NCBI RefSeq assembly: GCF_010993705.1
Contig: NZ_WOFO01000002.1
Location: 1 to 64,000, forward strand
DNA length: 64,000 bases
Origin: Cyclobacterium sp. SYSU L10401
Lineage (GTDB): Bacteria; Bacteroidota; Bacteroidia; Cytophagales; Cyclobacteriaceae
Direction of reading: 5' to 3'
The translations under genes were made by a program, and so were the position numbers. The notes beneath the pieces are model-generated. The model was given only the letters and a program-made list of their open reading frames with translations. It was not told the DNA's origin and ran no database searches. Below, in pieces: positions 19,001 to 27,388 of the stretch. The first letter of the stretch is position 1. Each line of letters begins with the position of its first letter.

Positions 19001-19219
19001 AATGTGTACCAGAGCAGGTCCTTTGTGAGATTTGAAAATATCTCCATGGCCTATACCGTACCTCAGCCAATTGTGGAAAGAGCGAAAATTCAGAATTTAA
19101 GGCTGTACATGAATGTAAGAAATGTGGGATTCTGGGCGCCTGAATTCAACTTCTGGGATCCTGAATCTGCAGGTCCAACCCCAAGAATCTTTACTTTAGG
19201 ACTGGATTTGACGCTTTAA
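16052..19219 (+). CDS. susC: SusC/RagA family TonB-linked outer membrane protein
   Basis: A 1055-aa TonB-dependent outer membrane transporter for glycan fragments. After a signal peptide there is a carboxypeptidase-D-like regulatory domain (about residues 62-135, with SGIVTDESGEGIPGVTVFI), then the junction EEVVVIGYGTARKRDLTGAVSSV, which marks the SusC family. The plug domain contains VQDVLRGNIAGLNV, SLEVRGRTSLNAGSSPLIVLDG and IESIDVLKDASSAAVFGAKAANGVV. The rest is a beta-barrel ending in a typical aromatic/hydrophobic C-terminus (FTLGLDLTL). It pairs with the SusD gene 26 bp downstream. Given the neighbouring catabolic genes, the likely cargo is a uronate-containing oligosaccharide. Confidence 0.95.
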   Translation: MKKCLQLRGVKGIGRQSLALWVSLLFAASTSAADMAKNEPSEKPREENRLLVIAQEEDITVSGIVTDESGEGIPGVTVFIAGTGTGTVTDIDGSYSLSVPEGAELTYSYVGFVSQTITVGNQSEINITLLMDTASLEEVVVIGYGTARKRDLTGAVSSVTATRLENENPNSVQDVLRGNIAGLNVGLSTSAKGGGSLEVRGRTSLNAGSSPLIVLDGAIYYGQLADINPNDIESIDVLKDASSAAVFGAKAANGVVLVNTKKGALGKPQVKINTNWGVASMAKNEPVYGPQGFLSWREDVMESINAGGFEPYRFSNPNTLPSDISLETWLDYDGSDGDPETVWLQRLNMQPLEIANYKAGESTNWYNMMFQNGLRQDHTVSLSGRSEDFQYYWSMGYLDNEGLIVGDKFTTIRSRFNIEGNVNEWLTVGMNTQFADRDESQIPVSWGNMVNLSPWGEPFLEDGVSLRFRPNEEVSGGRHPYYTPSYTDRLQKETTINSTLFASIELPFGIKFRTNFTPRYEFYERYNHEMAAHQDFENMGGRASRQQRKVYFWQVDNILSWNKNFNNIHNFDVTLLANAEKFQSWDNSMQNVGFEPHDRLGYHNIGAGINPIISSNDQQHTADALMGRVIYSLSDKYITTLSVRRDGYSAFGQSNPRATFTSAAFGWLFTDEDFVNIPWLDYGKLRASWGVNGNRDIGRYAALSDLQTGKYFYQSTSGELYFVSQLYVNTMQNENLRWEKTTSTNLGLDFSLFNNILDGTVEVYDMSTTDLLVERSLPDILGFNFVYDNLGEVRNRGVEVSLNSLLMNRSNLTWRTSLNFQMNRNKIVSLYGDLDENGEELDDIGNRWFIDRAIDAVWDYKTDGIWQTPEADEASDYGVKPGDFKIEDVNDDGLYTNADRQFLGFTQPRSRWSLRNEFKIGKNFDISFMMYAYLGHIGTFNQRKNRQGFLDRSNSYILPYWTEENPSNEWARLYSSEGGAGGFNVYQSRSFVRFENISMAYTVPQPIVERAKIQNLRLYMNVRNVGFWAPEFNFWDPESAGPTPRIFTLGLDLTL

Positions 19220-19245
19220 TGATTGAGTATTTAAAAGAAATCATC

Positions 19246-21102
19246 ATGAAAATAAATATAAAGAAATCATCGTTTTACCTGGCCCTTTTAGCGACAGGTA
19301 TGATGCTTACCACAACAGGATGCGATGAATCCTGGCTGGAACCCAAACCGCTTTCCTTCTACGCACCGGAAAACACCTTTAACGCCGCCAGCGGACTTTG
19401 GGGTGCGTTGGTAGCCTGTGAGCGAAACATGCGCCATGAGTATACCGGCGATGGACCGCCTATCCTGACCGAACATATTTTTACCGAAGTGGCTGTGGAA
19501 GGCACTACGGATAAGTCAGGACCGGCACAGGACATGAACCTGCTGATTACCCCCGATGCCAACCTGAATAGTGTCAACACGAATAAAATAGGTTGGTACT
19601 GGTATGAGGGTTTTAAAGGCATCAAGTATGCCAACACGGTGATATCCAGAATAGATGATCCTGTAGATTACGAATCGGAGGAAGAACGCAACCATATCCT
19701 GGGCACGGCTTATTTCCACCGGGCATTACGGTATTATCGCCTGACCAATCAATTTGGAGATGTGCCCTTGATTCTGGAAGAAATTCTGGAACCCAGACTT
19801 GATTTTTATTCTACCGACAGGGAAGTTATTCTCCGGAAGATGAAAGAAGATTTGGAATGGGCAGAGCCCTGGGTTCCCGAAGTAATGGACCGGGGCCAGG
19901 TTCCAAAGGGAGCCATTCAACATCTGCTGACCAAGGTAAATCTTGCCCTGGGAGAATTTGATGATGCCATCGCTTCTGCCAGCCGCCTGATTGACGGAGG
20001 TACACATGCCTTGATGACAGAGAGGTTTGGCTCCACTGGAAATGATCCGGAAAGAAACCTGATATGGGATCTTCACCGGCCGGAAAACAAATCCCTGAAT
20101 GCCAATACAGAAGCCATATTAATGGTGATGGACCGTTTGGACACCGACGGCAACTCCGGGGGAATGTCCTCTATGCGTCAGGGGGTACCCTTTTGGCTTA
20201 CCAATATCAATACCCCCAACGGCAACAGGGGTACCATCGATCAACCAGGAATTGAGTATGACCATGTTACCCGCTACGGAAGGGGAATCGGAAGGCTGAG
20301 AGGTACCTGGTACCACCAAAGCATGATTTGGGATGATGAAAATGACCTCAGACATGCACCCGGAAACTGGATGGACATGACCGATCTGGTCTACAACAAT
20401 CCGGATCTAATCGGCCAGGATGATGAATATTATGGACAACCCTTGCAATTAAGAAATGCGCAAGGCACCGTATTAGTAGTCGACACCATCAGAAGCTGGT
20501 TTTCATGGCCACACTACAAATTATATGTCCCACAACCACAAAATATCAGGCCCAGTGGAGGACACAGTGACTGGTACATTTTCCGTCTGGCAGAAACCTA
20601 TCTTCTCCGGGCTGAAGCCTATGTATGGAAAGGGGATATGGCCAATGCAGCAGCAGATGTAAATGCCGTCAGAACCCGGGCCGGCGCTGCACCTTATGGT
20701 CCTGAAGAGATGAACATAGGGACTATTCTGGATGAAAGAGCTAGAGAGCTGTACTATGAAGAACCCAGAAAAACGGAACTGACCCGTATGGCATATATCT
20801 TTGCCAACACCGGTATTCAGGCCTACAATGGGAAAACCTATTCTGCAGAAAATTTCTCAGAGGATAATTTTCTATATGACAGGATCATGGAATTTACGGA
20901 TTATTACAACAAAGGTGTTTTTACGCGTCATGGTGATACCTATACCTATAGTCCTTACCATGTGTTATGGCCTATTCCTGCCAATGCCATCAATACCAAT
21001 ACGCAGGGCATCATCAACCAAAACCAGGGTTACTCAGGCTTTGAAAACAATGTACCCCCGCTGACAACAGAGGATGGAAACCACAGCGGCACTGAGGATT
21101 AA
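19246..21102 (+). CDS. susD: SusD/RagB family nutrient-binding lipoprotein
   Basis: About 618 aa, surface lipoprotein that captures glycan for its SusC partner. The ATG at 19246 opens a lipoprotein signal peptide with lipobox TTGC; the in-frame ATG at 19219 would add a charged leader, so 19246 is preferred. Typical SusD features are the early WLEPKPLSFYAPENTF segment, TPR-like helices with GTAYFHRALRYYRLTNQFGD, and the late RLAETYLLRAEAYVWKGD...AAADVNAVRTRAGA and ILDERARELYYE motifs. It is followed by a strong intrinsic terminator (21128-21156), so susCD forms a two-gene unit. Confidence 0.95.
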   Translation: MKINIKKSSFYLALLATGMMLTTTGCDESWLEPKPLSFYAPENTFNAASGLWGALVACERNMRHEYTGDGPPILTEHIFTEVAVEGTTDKSGPAQDMNLLITPDANLNSVNTNKIGWYWYEGFKGIKYANTVISRIDDPVDYESEEERNHILGTAYFHRALRYYRLTNQFGDVPLILEEILEPRLDFYSTDREVILRKMKEDLEWAEPWVPEVMDRGQVPKGAIQHLLTKVNLALGEFDDAIASASRLIDGGTHALMTERFGSTGNDPERNLIWDLHRPENKSLNANTEAILMVMDRLDTDGNSGGMSSMRQGVPFWLTNINTPNGNRGTIDQPGIEYDHVTRYGRGIGRLRGTWYHQSMIWDDENDLRHAPGNWMDMTDLVYNNPDLIGQDDEYYGQPLQLRNAQGTVLVVDTIRSWFSWPHYKLYVPQPQNIRPSGGHSDWYIFRLAETYLLRAEAYVWKGDMANAAADVNAVRTRAGAAPYGPEEMNIGTILDERARELYYEEPRKTELTRMAYIFANTGIQAYNGKTYSAENFSEDNFLYDRIMEFTDYYNKGVFTRHGDTYTYSPYHVLWPIPANAINTNTQGIINQNQGYSGFENNVPPLTTEDGNHSGTED

Positions 21103-21127
21103 AATCAGCCTATTCACAAATTACAAT

Positions 21128-21156
21128 AGCCCGGAAGGAATTTCCGGGCTTTTTTT
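21128..21156 (+). terminator. Intrinsic terminator after susD
   Basis: A 9-bp perfect stem (AGCCCGGAA / TTCCGGGCT) with a 5-nt loop is followed directly by a T run. It lies 25 bp after the susD stop, as expected for a rho-independent terminator of the susCD unit. Confidence 0.9.
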
Positions 21157-21405
21157 ATATCAGCAACCATTTCCTACGATTAGTGATTTATAGTTACCTG
21201 ATTTTGAACTGATTTCATAAAAAAATTATTAAATTTTATTGACAATACTTGTATCAGAAACATCTGTCTGGTCCAATTGGGGGCAATTCCCGGAACCAGA
21301 TTGGCGACATAGGTAGGGTTCCACCCCGGTGCAGGATCTATCCGGTGTATATGTATTTTTCCTTGAGAAACATGATTAAAATTGTTATTGAGCACTGAAT
21401 GTAGA

Positions 21406-21628
21406 AACCTGAGTTCGACTCTAGATAAGGTTTACGGAAGTGTAAATCAAAAAAGAAAGTAAAAAAATCAGACTGCACAAAATCCCCCTTAATAAGGGGG
21501 AAGGGGGATTTTTTTGCGTCCCATTCCAGGGTGAGTCATGATTAATAGGTTTGAGTCATCATATAATTACCATCCTTATGAAAGAATAGGCACTATAATT
21601 CGTAAAGATTTAAAATCGAACTCAGGTT
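21406..21628. mobile_element. MITE-like element with inverted ends
   Basis: A 223-bp non-coding segment bounded by perfect 13-bp inverted repeats (AACCTGAGTTCGA at 21406-21418, its complement at 21616-21628). The similarity continues inward for roughly 25 more bases with mismatches (both arms have a TTTACG block). A 17-nt piece of the same end, AATCGAACTCAGGTTAG, recurs at 53748-53764. It contains no transposase, so it looks like a non-autonomous element or IS remnant. It sits between the convergent susCD and TRAP operons. Confidence 0.5.
21481..21515 (+). terminator. Terminator-like GC palindrome inside the MITE-like element
   Basis: AATCCCCCTT pairs with AAGGGGGATT across a 10-nt loop and is followed by seven T residues, a good rho-independent terminator on the plus strand. 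An alternative hairpin using the middle G run (CCCCCTTA / TAAGGGGG, 21484-21500) competes with it. It may serve as a backup terminator for susCD or simply be the core of a repeat element. Confidence 0.55.
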
Positions 21629-21714
21629 AGAAAAAAATAGCGCAATTCATTCATTGAAAACAAAAAACCGCCGGAATAAATCTTCCCGGCGGGTTATCAA
21701 TACTTCTTTACTGC

Positions 21715-23013
21715 TTACAAACCAAACAAACCTGGCAACCAAAGGGTTAACTCCGGCACCAAAGTGATCACCAGCAATCCAAGAATCATGGCCAGGAAAA
21801 AGGGCAACAAAGGCAGAAATACCTTGGCAATACTGGTCCTGGCTACCCCCACACCAATAAATAGTACAGAACCTACCGGAGGCGTACAAATTCCAATACA
21901 CAAATTCAATACCATCATGATGCCGAAGTGTACCGGGTCAATGCCCAGTGTCACCACTGCAGGAAGGAATATCGGCGTAAAAATAAGTACTGCCGGCGTC
22001 ATGTCCATAAAGGTGCCTACAAATAACAGGATCAGGTTGATCATGATCAGGATCACAAATTTATTGTCACTAAGTGCCAATAAGGCCGCACTAATGGACT
22101 GGGGAATGTTCTCACTGGACATGGCCCAGGACATGCTCATGGATGTAGCAATCAGGAGCATCACAATGGCCGTTGTTTCAGAAGATTTCAACAATACGCC
22201 AGGAAGATCCTTGATTTTGATTTCACCATAAATAAAAGACAGTACAAGGGTGTAAATCACAGCTATGGCTGAAGCCTCTGTGGCGGTGAAAACGCCGACC
22301 ACAATACCCCCAATCACAACCACTAAAAGCATCAGGCTGGGAAAGGCTGCCAAAAACTTTTTGGTCAATTCCTTTAAACTGGTAATTTCTCCTCCCTTGA
22401 GGTTGTGTTTTTTTATAAAAATGGCAGCCGTAATCATCAAAAACATTCCAATAAGCAATCCCGGTATATAACCCGCTACAAAAAGGGCGGCAATGGAAAC
22501 GCCACCGCTTGCCAGGGAATACACAATCAATACATTGGAGGGGGGAATGATCAATCCGGTAGTGGAGGACGTGATGTTGACGGCAGCACCCAACTCTCTG
22601 GGGTAGCCTTCTTTTTCCATTCTTGGCCCCAATATCCCGCCAATGGCAGAGGCAGCTGCTGCCGCTGAACCAGCAATGGCACCAAAGAGCATGGCGGCAA
22701 TCACGTTCACATATAGCAGTCCACCCGGCAACCTGCCCGTCATGGCTTTGGCCAGGTTAATTAACCTGTTGGCAATACCGCCCTTATTCATGATCTCTCC
22801 TGCCAGAATAAAAAAAGGAATGGCCAGCAAGGCAAAACTATCCAAACCTACACCCATCCTCTGGGCAATGGTAGTGGCCGATGGTACCGTGGCAATGGTA
22901 ACGGTCAGGGTCAAAAAACTGGAAAAACCCAGTGCCCAGGCTACGGGAACACCGATCCCCATGAGCGTAATAAAACTGACCACCAATATGAGTATACTTA
23001 AATATTCTTCCAT
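21715..23013 (-). CDS. dctM: TRAP transporter large permease, DctM subunit
   Basis: A 432-aa inner-membrane protein with about 12 hydrophobic spans, the catalytic membrane subunit of a TRAP transporter (Na+-driven high-affinity uptake of organic acids). Family hallmarks are the N-terminal GIGVPVAWALGFSSF segment, GGIANRLINLAKAMTGRLPGG, TTGLIIPPSNVLIVY, and the late MNLCIGICTPPVGSVLF. Last gene of the minus-strand unit kdgK-dctP-dctQ-dctM, with a 5-bp gap after dctQ. With the uronate enzymes beside it, the cargo is probably a hexuronate or aldonate entering from the periplasm. Confidence 0.93.
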   Translation of the reverse strand: MEEYLSILILVVSFITLMGIGVPVAWALGFSSFLTLTVTIATVPSATTIAQRMGVGLDSFALLAIPFFILAGEIMNKGGIANRLINLAKAMTGRLPGGLLYVNVIAAMLFGAIAGSAAAAASAIGGILGPRMEKEGYPRELGAAVNITSSTTGLIIPPSNVLIVYSLASGGVSIAALFVAGYIPGLLIGMFLMITAAIFIKKHNLKGGEITSLKELTKKFLAAFPSLMLLVVVIGGIVVGVFTATEASAIAVIYTLVLSFIYGEIKIKDLPGVLLKSSETTAIVMLLIATSMSMSWAMSSENIPQSISAALLALSDNKFVILIMINLILLFVGTFMDMTPAVLIFTPIFLPAVVTLGIDPVHFGIMMVLNLCIGICTPPVGSVLFIGVGVARTSIAKVFLPLLPFFLAMILGLLVITLVPELTLWLPGLFGL

Positions 23014-23018
23014 TTCGA

Positions 23019-23504
23019 TTAAATTTGGGCTTTAGGTTTATTCATCAACGTTTTCAGACCTACCAATTGGTAAAAAAGTACCAACAGACCGCTGAGCGGA
23101 ATCATCGTATAGACATAGGCCAGGGGTAGTTGGAGGGTGGCTGATTTTTGCTCCAGCGTATAGGTTATAAAAACCAGATTAGCTCCTCCGAGGATCATGA
23201 CAGGAATGACAAAAAGAACGATCACCACTCTGATCAGCATCATTAATTTCCGATGGGCTTCTCCCTTCAATTTGGTGGGCAGCAGGTCTATGGCCAGGTG
23301 ATTGTCCTGTCCGGCCACATACGCCGCTCCCAACATTCCCAACCATACCAACAGGTACCGGGAAAGTTCATCTGTAAATGAACTGGGTGACTGTACCACA
23401 TACCTTGAAAAAACCTGCCAGCTCACATTCAGGACCATGGCTCCCATGATAATTATTAATAATATAGAAACCCATTTATCGATTTTCAATTTAAATCTTT
23501 CCAT
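23019..23504 (-). CDS. dctQ: TRAP transporter small permease, DctQ subunit
   Basis: About 161 aa with four hydrophobic spans, as expected for DctQ. It shows the family pattern NVSWQVFSRYV...SSFTDELSRYLLVWLGMLGAAYVAGQDNHLAIDLLP. The start at 23504 (MERFKLKIDKW) is chosen because it leaves a 4-bp gap after the dctP stop; the longer in-frame start at 23555 would run into dctP and add a non-family leader. DctQ bridges the binding protein and DctM in the membrane. Confidence 0.9.
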   Translation of the reverse strand: MERFKLKIDKWVSILLIIIMGAMVLNVSWQVFSRYVVQSPSSFTDELSRYLLVWLGMLGAAYVAGQDNHLAIDLLPTKLKGEAHRKLMMLIRVVIVLFVIPVMILGGANLVFITYTLEQKSATLQLPLAYVYTMIPLSGLLVLFYQLVGLKTLMNKPKAQI

Positions 23505-23508
23505 ATTT

Positions 23509-24489
23509 TCAATATTCTCTGATTTTTTCCACCAATGCATACATTTCAGGATCATTGATCTTCATCCTTTCATAAACACTTTCGGCTGCCTTCCGAAAAG
23601 GTTCTTTATCAGGGTAAGAGATATTCACTCCTGCCTCTTCAAGAATCCTCATGGATTCCGCTACGGACTCTTCCCAAAGTTTGAATTGATAAACGGCTGA
23701 TTCATCTGCGGCTTCCTGAAGCCATTGCTTTTCTTCGTCGGACAAAATATCCCATACCTTGGTACTGACGATCATCATGTCTGGAATGGCCGTATGTTCA
23801 TTCAGGGAATAATACTTGCATACTTCATAGTGCCTGGAGGTTACCAGACTGGGCGGGTTATTTTCAGCCCCATCTACAATTCCCTGCTGTAGCGCCGTAT
23901 ACAACTCCCCAAAGGAAACGGGAGTGGGTGATCCCCCAAAACTCTGAACCATATTGACGGCAGTAGGGCTTTCCATTACCCTTACTTTGAGGCCCTGGAT
24001 ATCCTCAGGCTTTTCTACCGGGGTGTTGATGGTGTAAAAACTTCTTTTGCCGGCATCATAAAAACAAAGCCCCTTCAGCCAGTATTTTTCCCCGGCTGCC
24101 AAAAACTGCTCCCCAATGGGGCCTTCCAAAACCCTGGCCTGATGTTCATCGTCCCTGAATAAGTAGGGCTGTCCGAGGATCTTAATTTCAGGAGCAAATC
24201 CCTCCATGGCAGCTGTCGATACCTTGGTCATGGACAAACTGCCGATTTGCAACAGCTCTACCAATTCCCTTTCCGTGCCCAATTGCTGGTTGGGGTAAAC
24301 CTGAACAATCATTTCCCCTCCTGATTTTTCCTCTGCCTTTTGTGCCAGAAATAACATGGCTTCATGTACAGGATGACTGGTATCCAGCCCATGGCCGAGC
24401 TTCAGTATCCTTACTCCTCCCGGTTTTGAACATCCGATCAAAACGGCCGCAAGCAACAGTGTCCCCAGATAACTCACGGATTTCCTCAT
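23509..24489 (-). CDS. dctP: TRAP transporter solute-binding lipoprotein, DctP family
   Basis: About 326 aa, periplasmic solute-binding component of the TRAP system, with a lipobox (AAVLIGC) instead of a freely cleaved leader. It contains the diagnostic segment GLKVRVMESPTAVNMVQSFG followed by PTPVSFGELYTALQQGIVDGAENN; the arginine in KVRVM normally salt-bridges the substrate carboxylate. This fits sugar-acid binding, and close family relatives are uronate binders. The start at 24489 (MRKSV) is preferred over 24504 because it gives a compact signal peptide. It follows kdgK after about 84 bp. Confidence 0.92.
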   Translation of the reverse strand: MRKSVSYLGTLLLAAVLIGCSKPGGVRILKLGHGLDTSHPVHEAMLFLAQKAEEKSGGEMIVQVYPNQQLGTERELVELLQIGSLSMTKVSTAAMEGFAPEIKILGQPYLFRDDEHQARVLEGPIGEQFLAAGEKYWLKGLCFYDAGKRSFYTINTPVEKPEDIQGLKVRVMESPTAVNMVQSFGGSPTPVSFGELYTALQQGIVDGAENNPPSLVTSRHYEVCKYYSLNEHTAIPDMMIVSTKVWDILSDEEKQWLQEAADESAVYQFKLWEESVAESMRILEEAGVNISYPDKEPFRKAAESVYERMKINDPEMYALVEKIREY

Positions 24490-24573
24490 TGTAATTTTCA
24501 ACATACTTATTGTGGTATTATTTTGGTTTTCATTATTTGTTAATCTCGGTATCTCACATGAATTTAATCAGGC

Positions 24574-25569
24574 TTAGCGCAACAATTTCCCCACATTTTC
24601 TCCTATTACCAGTTGGTCTACTTCCTCTACAGTAACGAAATTGGCATCACCAGGAACAGAGTGTTTCAAAACGGAAGCGGCAACGGCAAACTCCAGGGCT
24701 TCTTGTTTGGTTCGGTGCATCAAACCAAAAATCAACCCGGCCATAAAAGCATCCCCACCACCAATCCGGTCCACTATATTGGGCATATCATAGGTTTTGG
24801 AATGTATCAAAGTATTTTCACTCCACAAAATTCCTTTCAATTTATTATGGGAGGCTGAAAGTGAATCCCGCTCTGTGGTAGAAACCACCTGGATAGCAGG
24901 ACACTGCTCCTTTGCCTTTTCACAGGCTTGCCCGAAGTCTGTATCATGAATATCCATACAATTGGCCAAATCGGTCAGGCCGGCAATGATTACCTGGCTA
25001 TGGGCAATCAATTCGGGCATGATCTCCAAAGGTGATTTCCCATACCGCCATAAATTTCTTCTGTAATTAATATCTCCGCTGACCATCACCCCATTTTTTT
25101 TGGCGGCTTGCAGCACTTTCAGACACAAGGAGGCAGCAGAGGCAGATACAGCAGGAGTGATCCCGGACCAATGAAACCAATCTACCCCTTTAAATACGAT
25201 ATCCCAATCTACATCCTGACCGTCAAAGTGAGAAAAAACGGAATCAAACCTGTCGTAAATAATTTTGGAGGATCGCTGCATGGCTCCATTTTCCAAAAAA
25301 TAAAGGCCCATCCGCCCCTCCTGCACCTGTATGTAGGAAGTATCAATTCCTCCTGTCTTCAGGTAGCGAATTGCCGCCCGGCCCATGTCATTGGCAGGCA
25401 AGGCACTGATGAGGGAAACATCTTGCTGCCAATACGCCAGGGAAACGCCAACATTTGCTTCAGAACCGCCAAATTCGGCATCGTAATTCCTTGCCTGAAT
25501 AAACCTTTCGTGCCCGGGAGTAGAAAACCGCATCATGACCTCTCCTAAAGTGACTATCCGTTTACGCAT
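24574..25569 (-). CDS. kdgK: 2-keto-3-deoxygluconate kinase (PfkB family)
   Basis: A 331-aa ribokinase/PfkB sugar kinase. Near the N-terminus are TLGEVMMRFSTPG and GGSEANVGVSLAYW, and near the C-terminus the catalytic DRIGGGDAFMAGLIFGLM with the anion-hole glycines and base aspartate. The sequence pattern and context point to KdgK, which phosphorylates 2-keto-3-deoxygluconate to KDPG, the common step after UxaA and UxuA. First gene of the minus-strand kdgK-dctPQM group. It is divergent from uxaA, with the palindromic operator in the shared 142-bp promoter region. Adenosine or fructose kinase activity is less likely given the neighbours. Confidence 0.85.
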   Translation of the reverse strand: MRKRIVTLGEVMMRFSTPGHERFIQARNYDAEFGGSEANVGVSLAYWQQDVSLISALPANDMGRAAIRYLKTGGIDTSYIQVQEGRMGLYFLENGAMQRSSKIIYDRFDSVFSHFDGQDVDWDIVFKGVDWFHWSGITPAVSASAASLCLKVLQAAKKNGVMVSGDINYRRNLWRYGKSPLEIMPELIAHSQVIIAGLTDLANCMDIHDTDFGQACEKAKEQCPAIQVVSTTERDSLSASHNKLKGILWSENTLIHSKTYDMPNIVDRIGGGDAFMAGLIFGLMHRTKQEALEFAVAASVLKHSVPGDANFVTVEEVDQLVIGENVGKLLR

Positions 25570-25673
25570 TTACCTGTTTGGTTATTTGGTAGCTGTAGTT
25601 TATCCGTCAAATTTAACCGTGATTTAAAAAAAAAGAAGCCCTTCGCCTCTTTTTCTTTTAATTTATTTCTAAA

Positions 25674-25693
25674 TTGTGCAATCGATTGCTCAA
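25674..25693. promoter_or_regulatory. Candidate LacI-family operator in the kdgK/uxaA divergent promoter
   Basis: A 20-bp palindrome TTGnGCAATCGATTGCnCAA with only the two n positions non-complementary. The centre AATCGATT matches the LacI-family core AAnCGnTT. It starts 38 bp upstream of the uxaA ATG (25712) and lies about 105 bp from kdgK, placing it over the expected uxaA promoter, where a repressor would block transcription. No LacI-family gene is in the window, so the cognate regulator is encoded elsewhere. It also explains why the GTG at 25676, inside the operator, is not the uxaA start. Confidence 0.65.
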
Positions 25694-25711
25694 GATAATC
25701 AAATATTCGAA

Positions 25712-27358
25712 ATGTTGCATAAAGTTTTACGAATTCATCCTGAAGACAATGTTCTGGTGGCCTTAACCGACCTGAAAAAAGGGGAAAAGGTCCCATTTGA
25801 AGGAAAAGACATCCTATTGACCAGCCAGGTACCTGCCAAACATAAATTCACCATGCAAGGCATGCGTCCGGGTGATAAAATATACATGTATGGGATCATC
25901 GTAGGAAAAGCCTTACTGCCAATAGCTGAAGGAGAGGTAATCACTACGGAAAATATCGCCCATCAGACAGCTCCCTATACCGGCAAAAGAAAGCCTTTCT
26001 CCTGGCAGGCCCCCGATGTCAGCTCCTGGAAAAACAGGACTTTTGATGGCTACCACAGGCCCGATGGCCAGGTAGGCACGGCCAATTATTGGCTGGTGGT
26101 ACCCCTGGTCTTTTGTGAAAACAGGAATGTGGACATCATGAAACAGGCTTTTGTGGAAGAATTGGGCTTTGCCAAACCCAACCCCTACAAATCTTTCGTC
26201 AAAGAAATGAAGGAGCTGTATTTGCAGGGAAATAAGGAGGGCTTGCAACAGGTTGGGGTAGCTACCTTAGAGCAAAGTGGGGAACAAAAGCTATTTAAAA
26301 ATATAGATGGCATCAAATTTCTTACCCACAACGGAGGCTGCGGAGGTACACGACAGGATTCAGAAGCCTTGTGTGCCCTTATTGCCGGATACATCAACAA
26401 CCCCAATGTGGCCGGGGCTACCATACTAAGTTTGGGCTGTCAGAATGCCCAACCGGCCATCCTGAAAGAAAAGCTGGCCAATATAGACCCGAATTTTAAA
26501 AAGCCTGTCATCATTCTGGAGCAGCAGGAAGAAGGAACGGAAACCCAACTGCTTACCCGGGCCATTCAGTCTACTTTTATAGGCCTGGCAGAGGCGGATC
26601 AAATGAAAAGAAAGCCCGCTCCCCTTAGCAAACTGACCATAGGTCTGGAATGTGGCGGATCAGATGGGTTTTCGGGGATTTCTGCCAACCCGAGCCTTGG
26701 GCAGGTATCCGATATTCTCGCAGCTTTGGGCGGCAAAACCATCTTATCTGAATTTCCAGAGCTGTGCGGGGTAGAACAGGAACTGATCAACCGCTGTACG
26801 AGCGATGAGAAAGCGGAAAAATTCGTGAAACTCATGCGGGCCTATGCTGCTTCTGCTGAGGCAGTAGGTTCTGGTTTCGACATGAACCCCAGCCCGGGCA
26901 ATATCAAAGACGGACTGATCACCGACGCCATCAAATCGGCAGGAGCTGCCAAAAAAGGCGGCACCTCTCCCATAGAAGATATTTTAGATTATACAGAAAT
27001 AGCCACCAAACCCGGACTGAGTTTGTTATGTTCTCCCGGTAATGATGTGGAAAGTACCACCGCCATGGCCGGATCCGGCGCAAATATCATCCTTTTCACC
27101 ACCGGCCTGGGTACTCCCACCGGCAATCCCGTGACTCCGGTTATCAAAGTATCTTCCAACCATAAACTGGCAGAAAAAATGCCAGACATCATCGATGTGG
27201 ATACCGGAGGGATTATTTCAGGAGAAAAAACCATTGAAGAAATGGGAGTGGAATTATTGGAATTCATCATTCAGGTGGCCAGTGGAAAGGTTCAGGCCAA
27301 AGCCGTTTTGTTAAACCAGGACGATTTTATACCTTGGAAAAGGGGAGTTTCTCTTTAA
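25712..27358 (+). CDS. uxaA: Altronate dehydratase (UxaA family)
   Basis: About 548 aa. An N-terminal SAF domain (roughly residues 1-90, with HPEDNVLVAL and MRPGDKIYMYGIIVGKA) is joined to the catalytic altronate-dehydratase domain, which shows GTANYWLVVPLVFCENRN, THNGGCGGTRQDSEAL, SLGCQNAQP and GLECGGSDGFSGISANPSLG. The conserved cysteines and histidine fit the metal-dependent family. It dehydrates D-altronate to 2-keto-3-deoxygluconate in galacturonate catabolism. The ATG at 25712 is used; an upstream GTG lies inside the operator. First gene of a plus-strand unit with the SDR, uxuA and Gfo/Idh/MocA genes. Confidence 0.9.
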   Translation: MLHKVLRIHPEDNVLVALTDLKKGEKVPFEGKDILLTSQVPAKHKFTMQGMRPGDKIYMYGIIVGKALLPIAEGEVITTENIAHQTAPYTGKRKPFSWQAPDVSSWKNRTFDGYHRPDGQVGTANYWLVVPLVFCENRNVDIMKQAFVEELGFAKPNPYKSFVKEMKELYLQGNKEGLQQVGVATLEQSGEQKLFKNIDGIKFLTHNGGCGGTRQDSEALCALIAGYINNPNVAGATILSLGCQNAQPAILKEKLANIDPNFKKPVIILEQQEEGTETQLLTRAIQSTFIGLAEADQMKRKPAPLSKLTIGLECGGSDGFSGISANPSLGQVSDILAALGGKTILSEFPELCGVEQELINRCTSDEKAEKFVKLMRAYAASAEAVGSGFDMNPSPGNIKDGLITDAIKSAGAAKKGGTSPIEDILDYTEIATKPGLSLLCSPGNDVESTTAMAGSGANIILFTTGLGTPTGNPVTPVIKVSSNHKLAEKMPDIIDVDTGGIISGEKTIEEMGVELLEFIIQVASGKVQAKAVLLNQDDFIPWKRGVSL

Positions 27359-27388
27359 TATTCATACCAACAATAACGTTTTTAAATT

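Noticed and set aside
21180-21395. 71-codon minus-strand frame and a tRNA-like GGTTCCACCCCGG segment near 21318
   Set aside because: No acceptor stem or anticodon arm can be built around it, and the frame shows no family signature.
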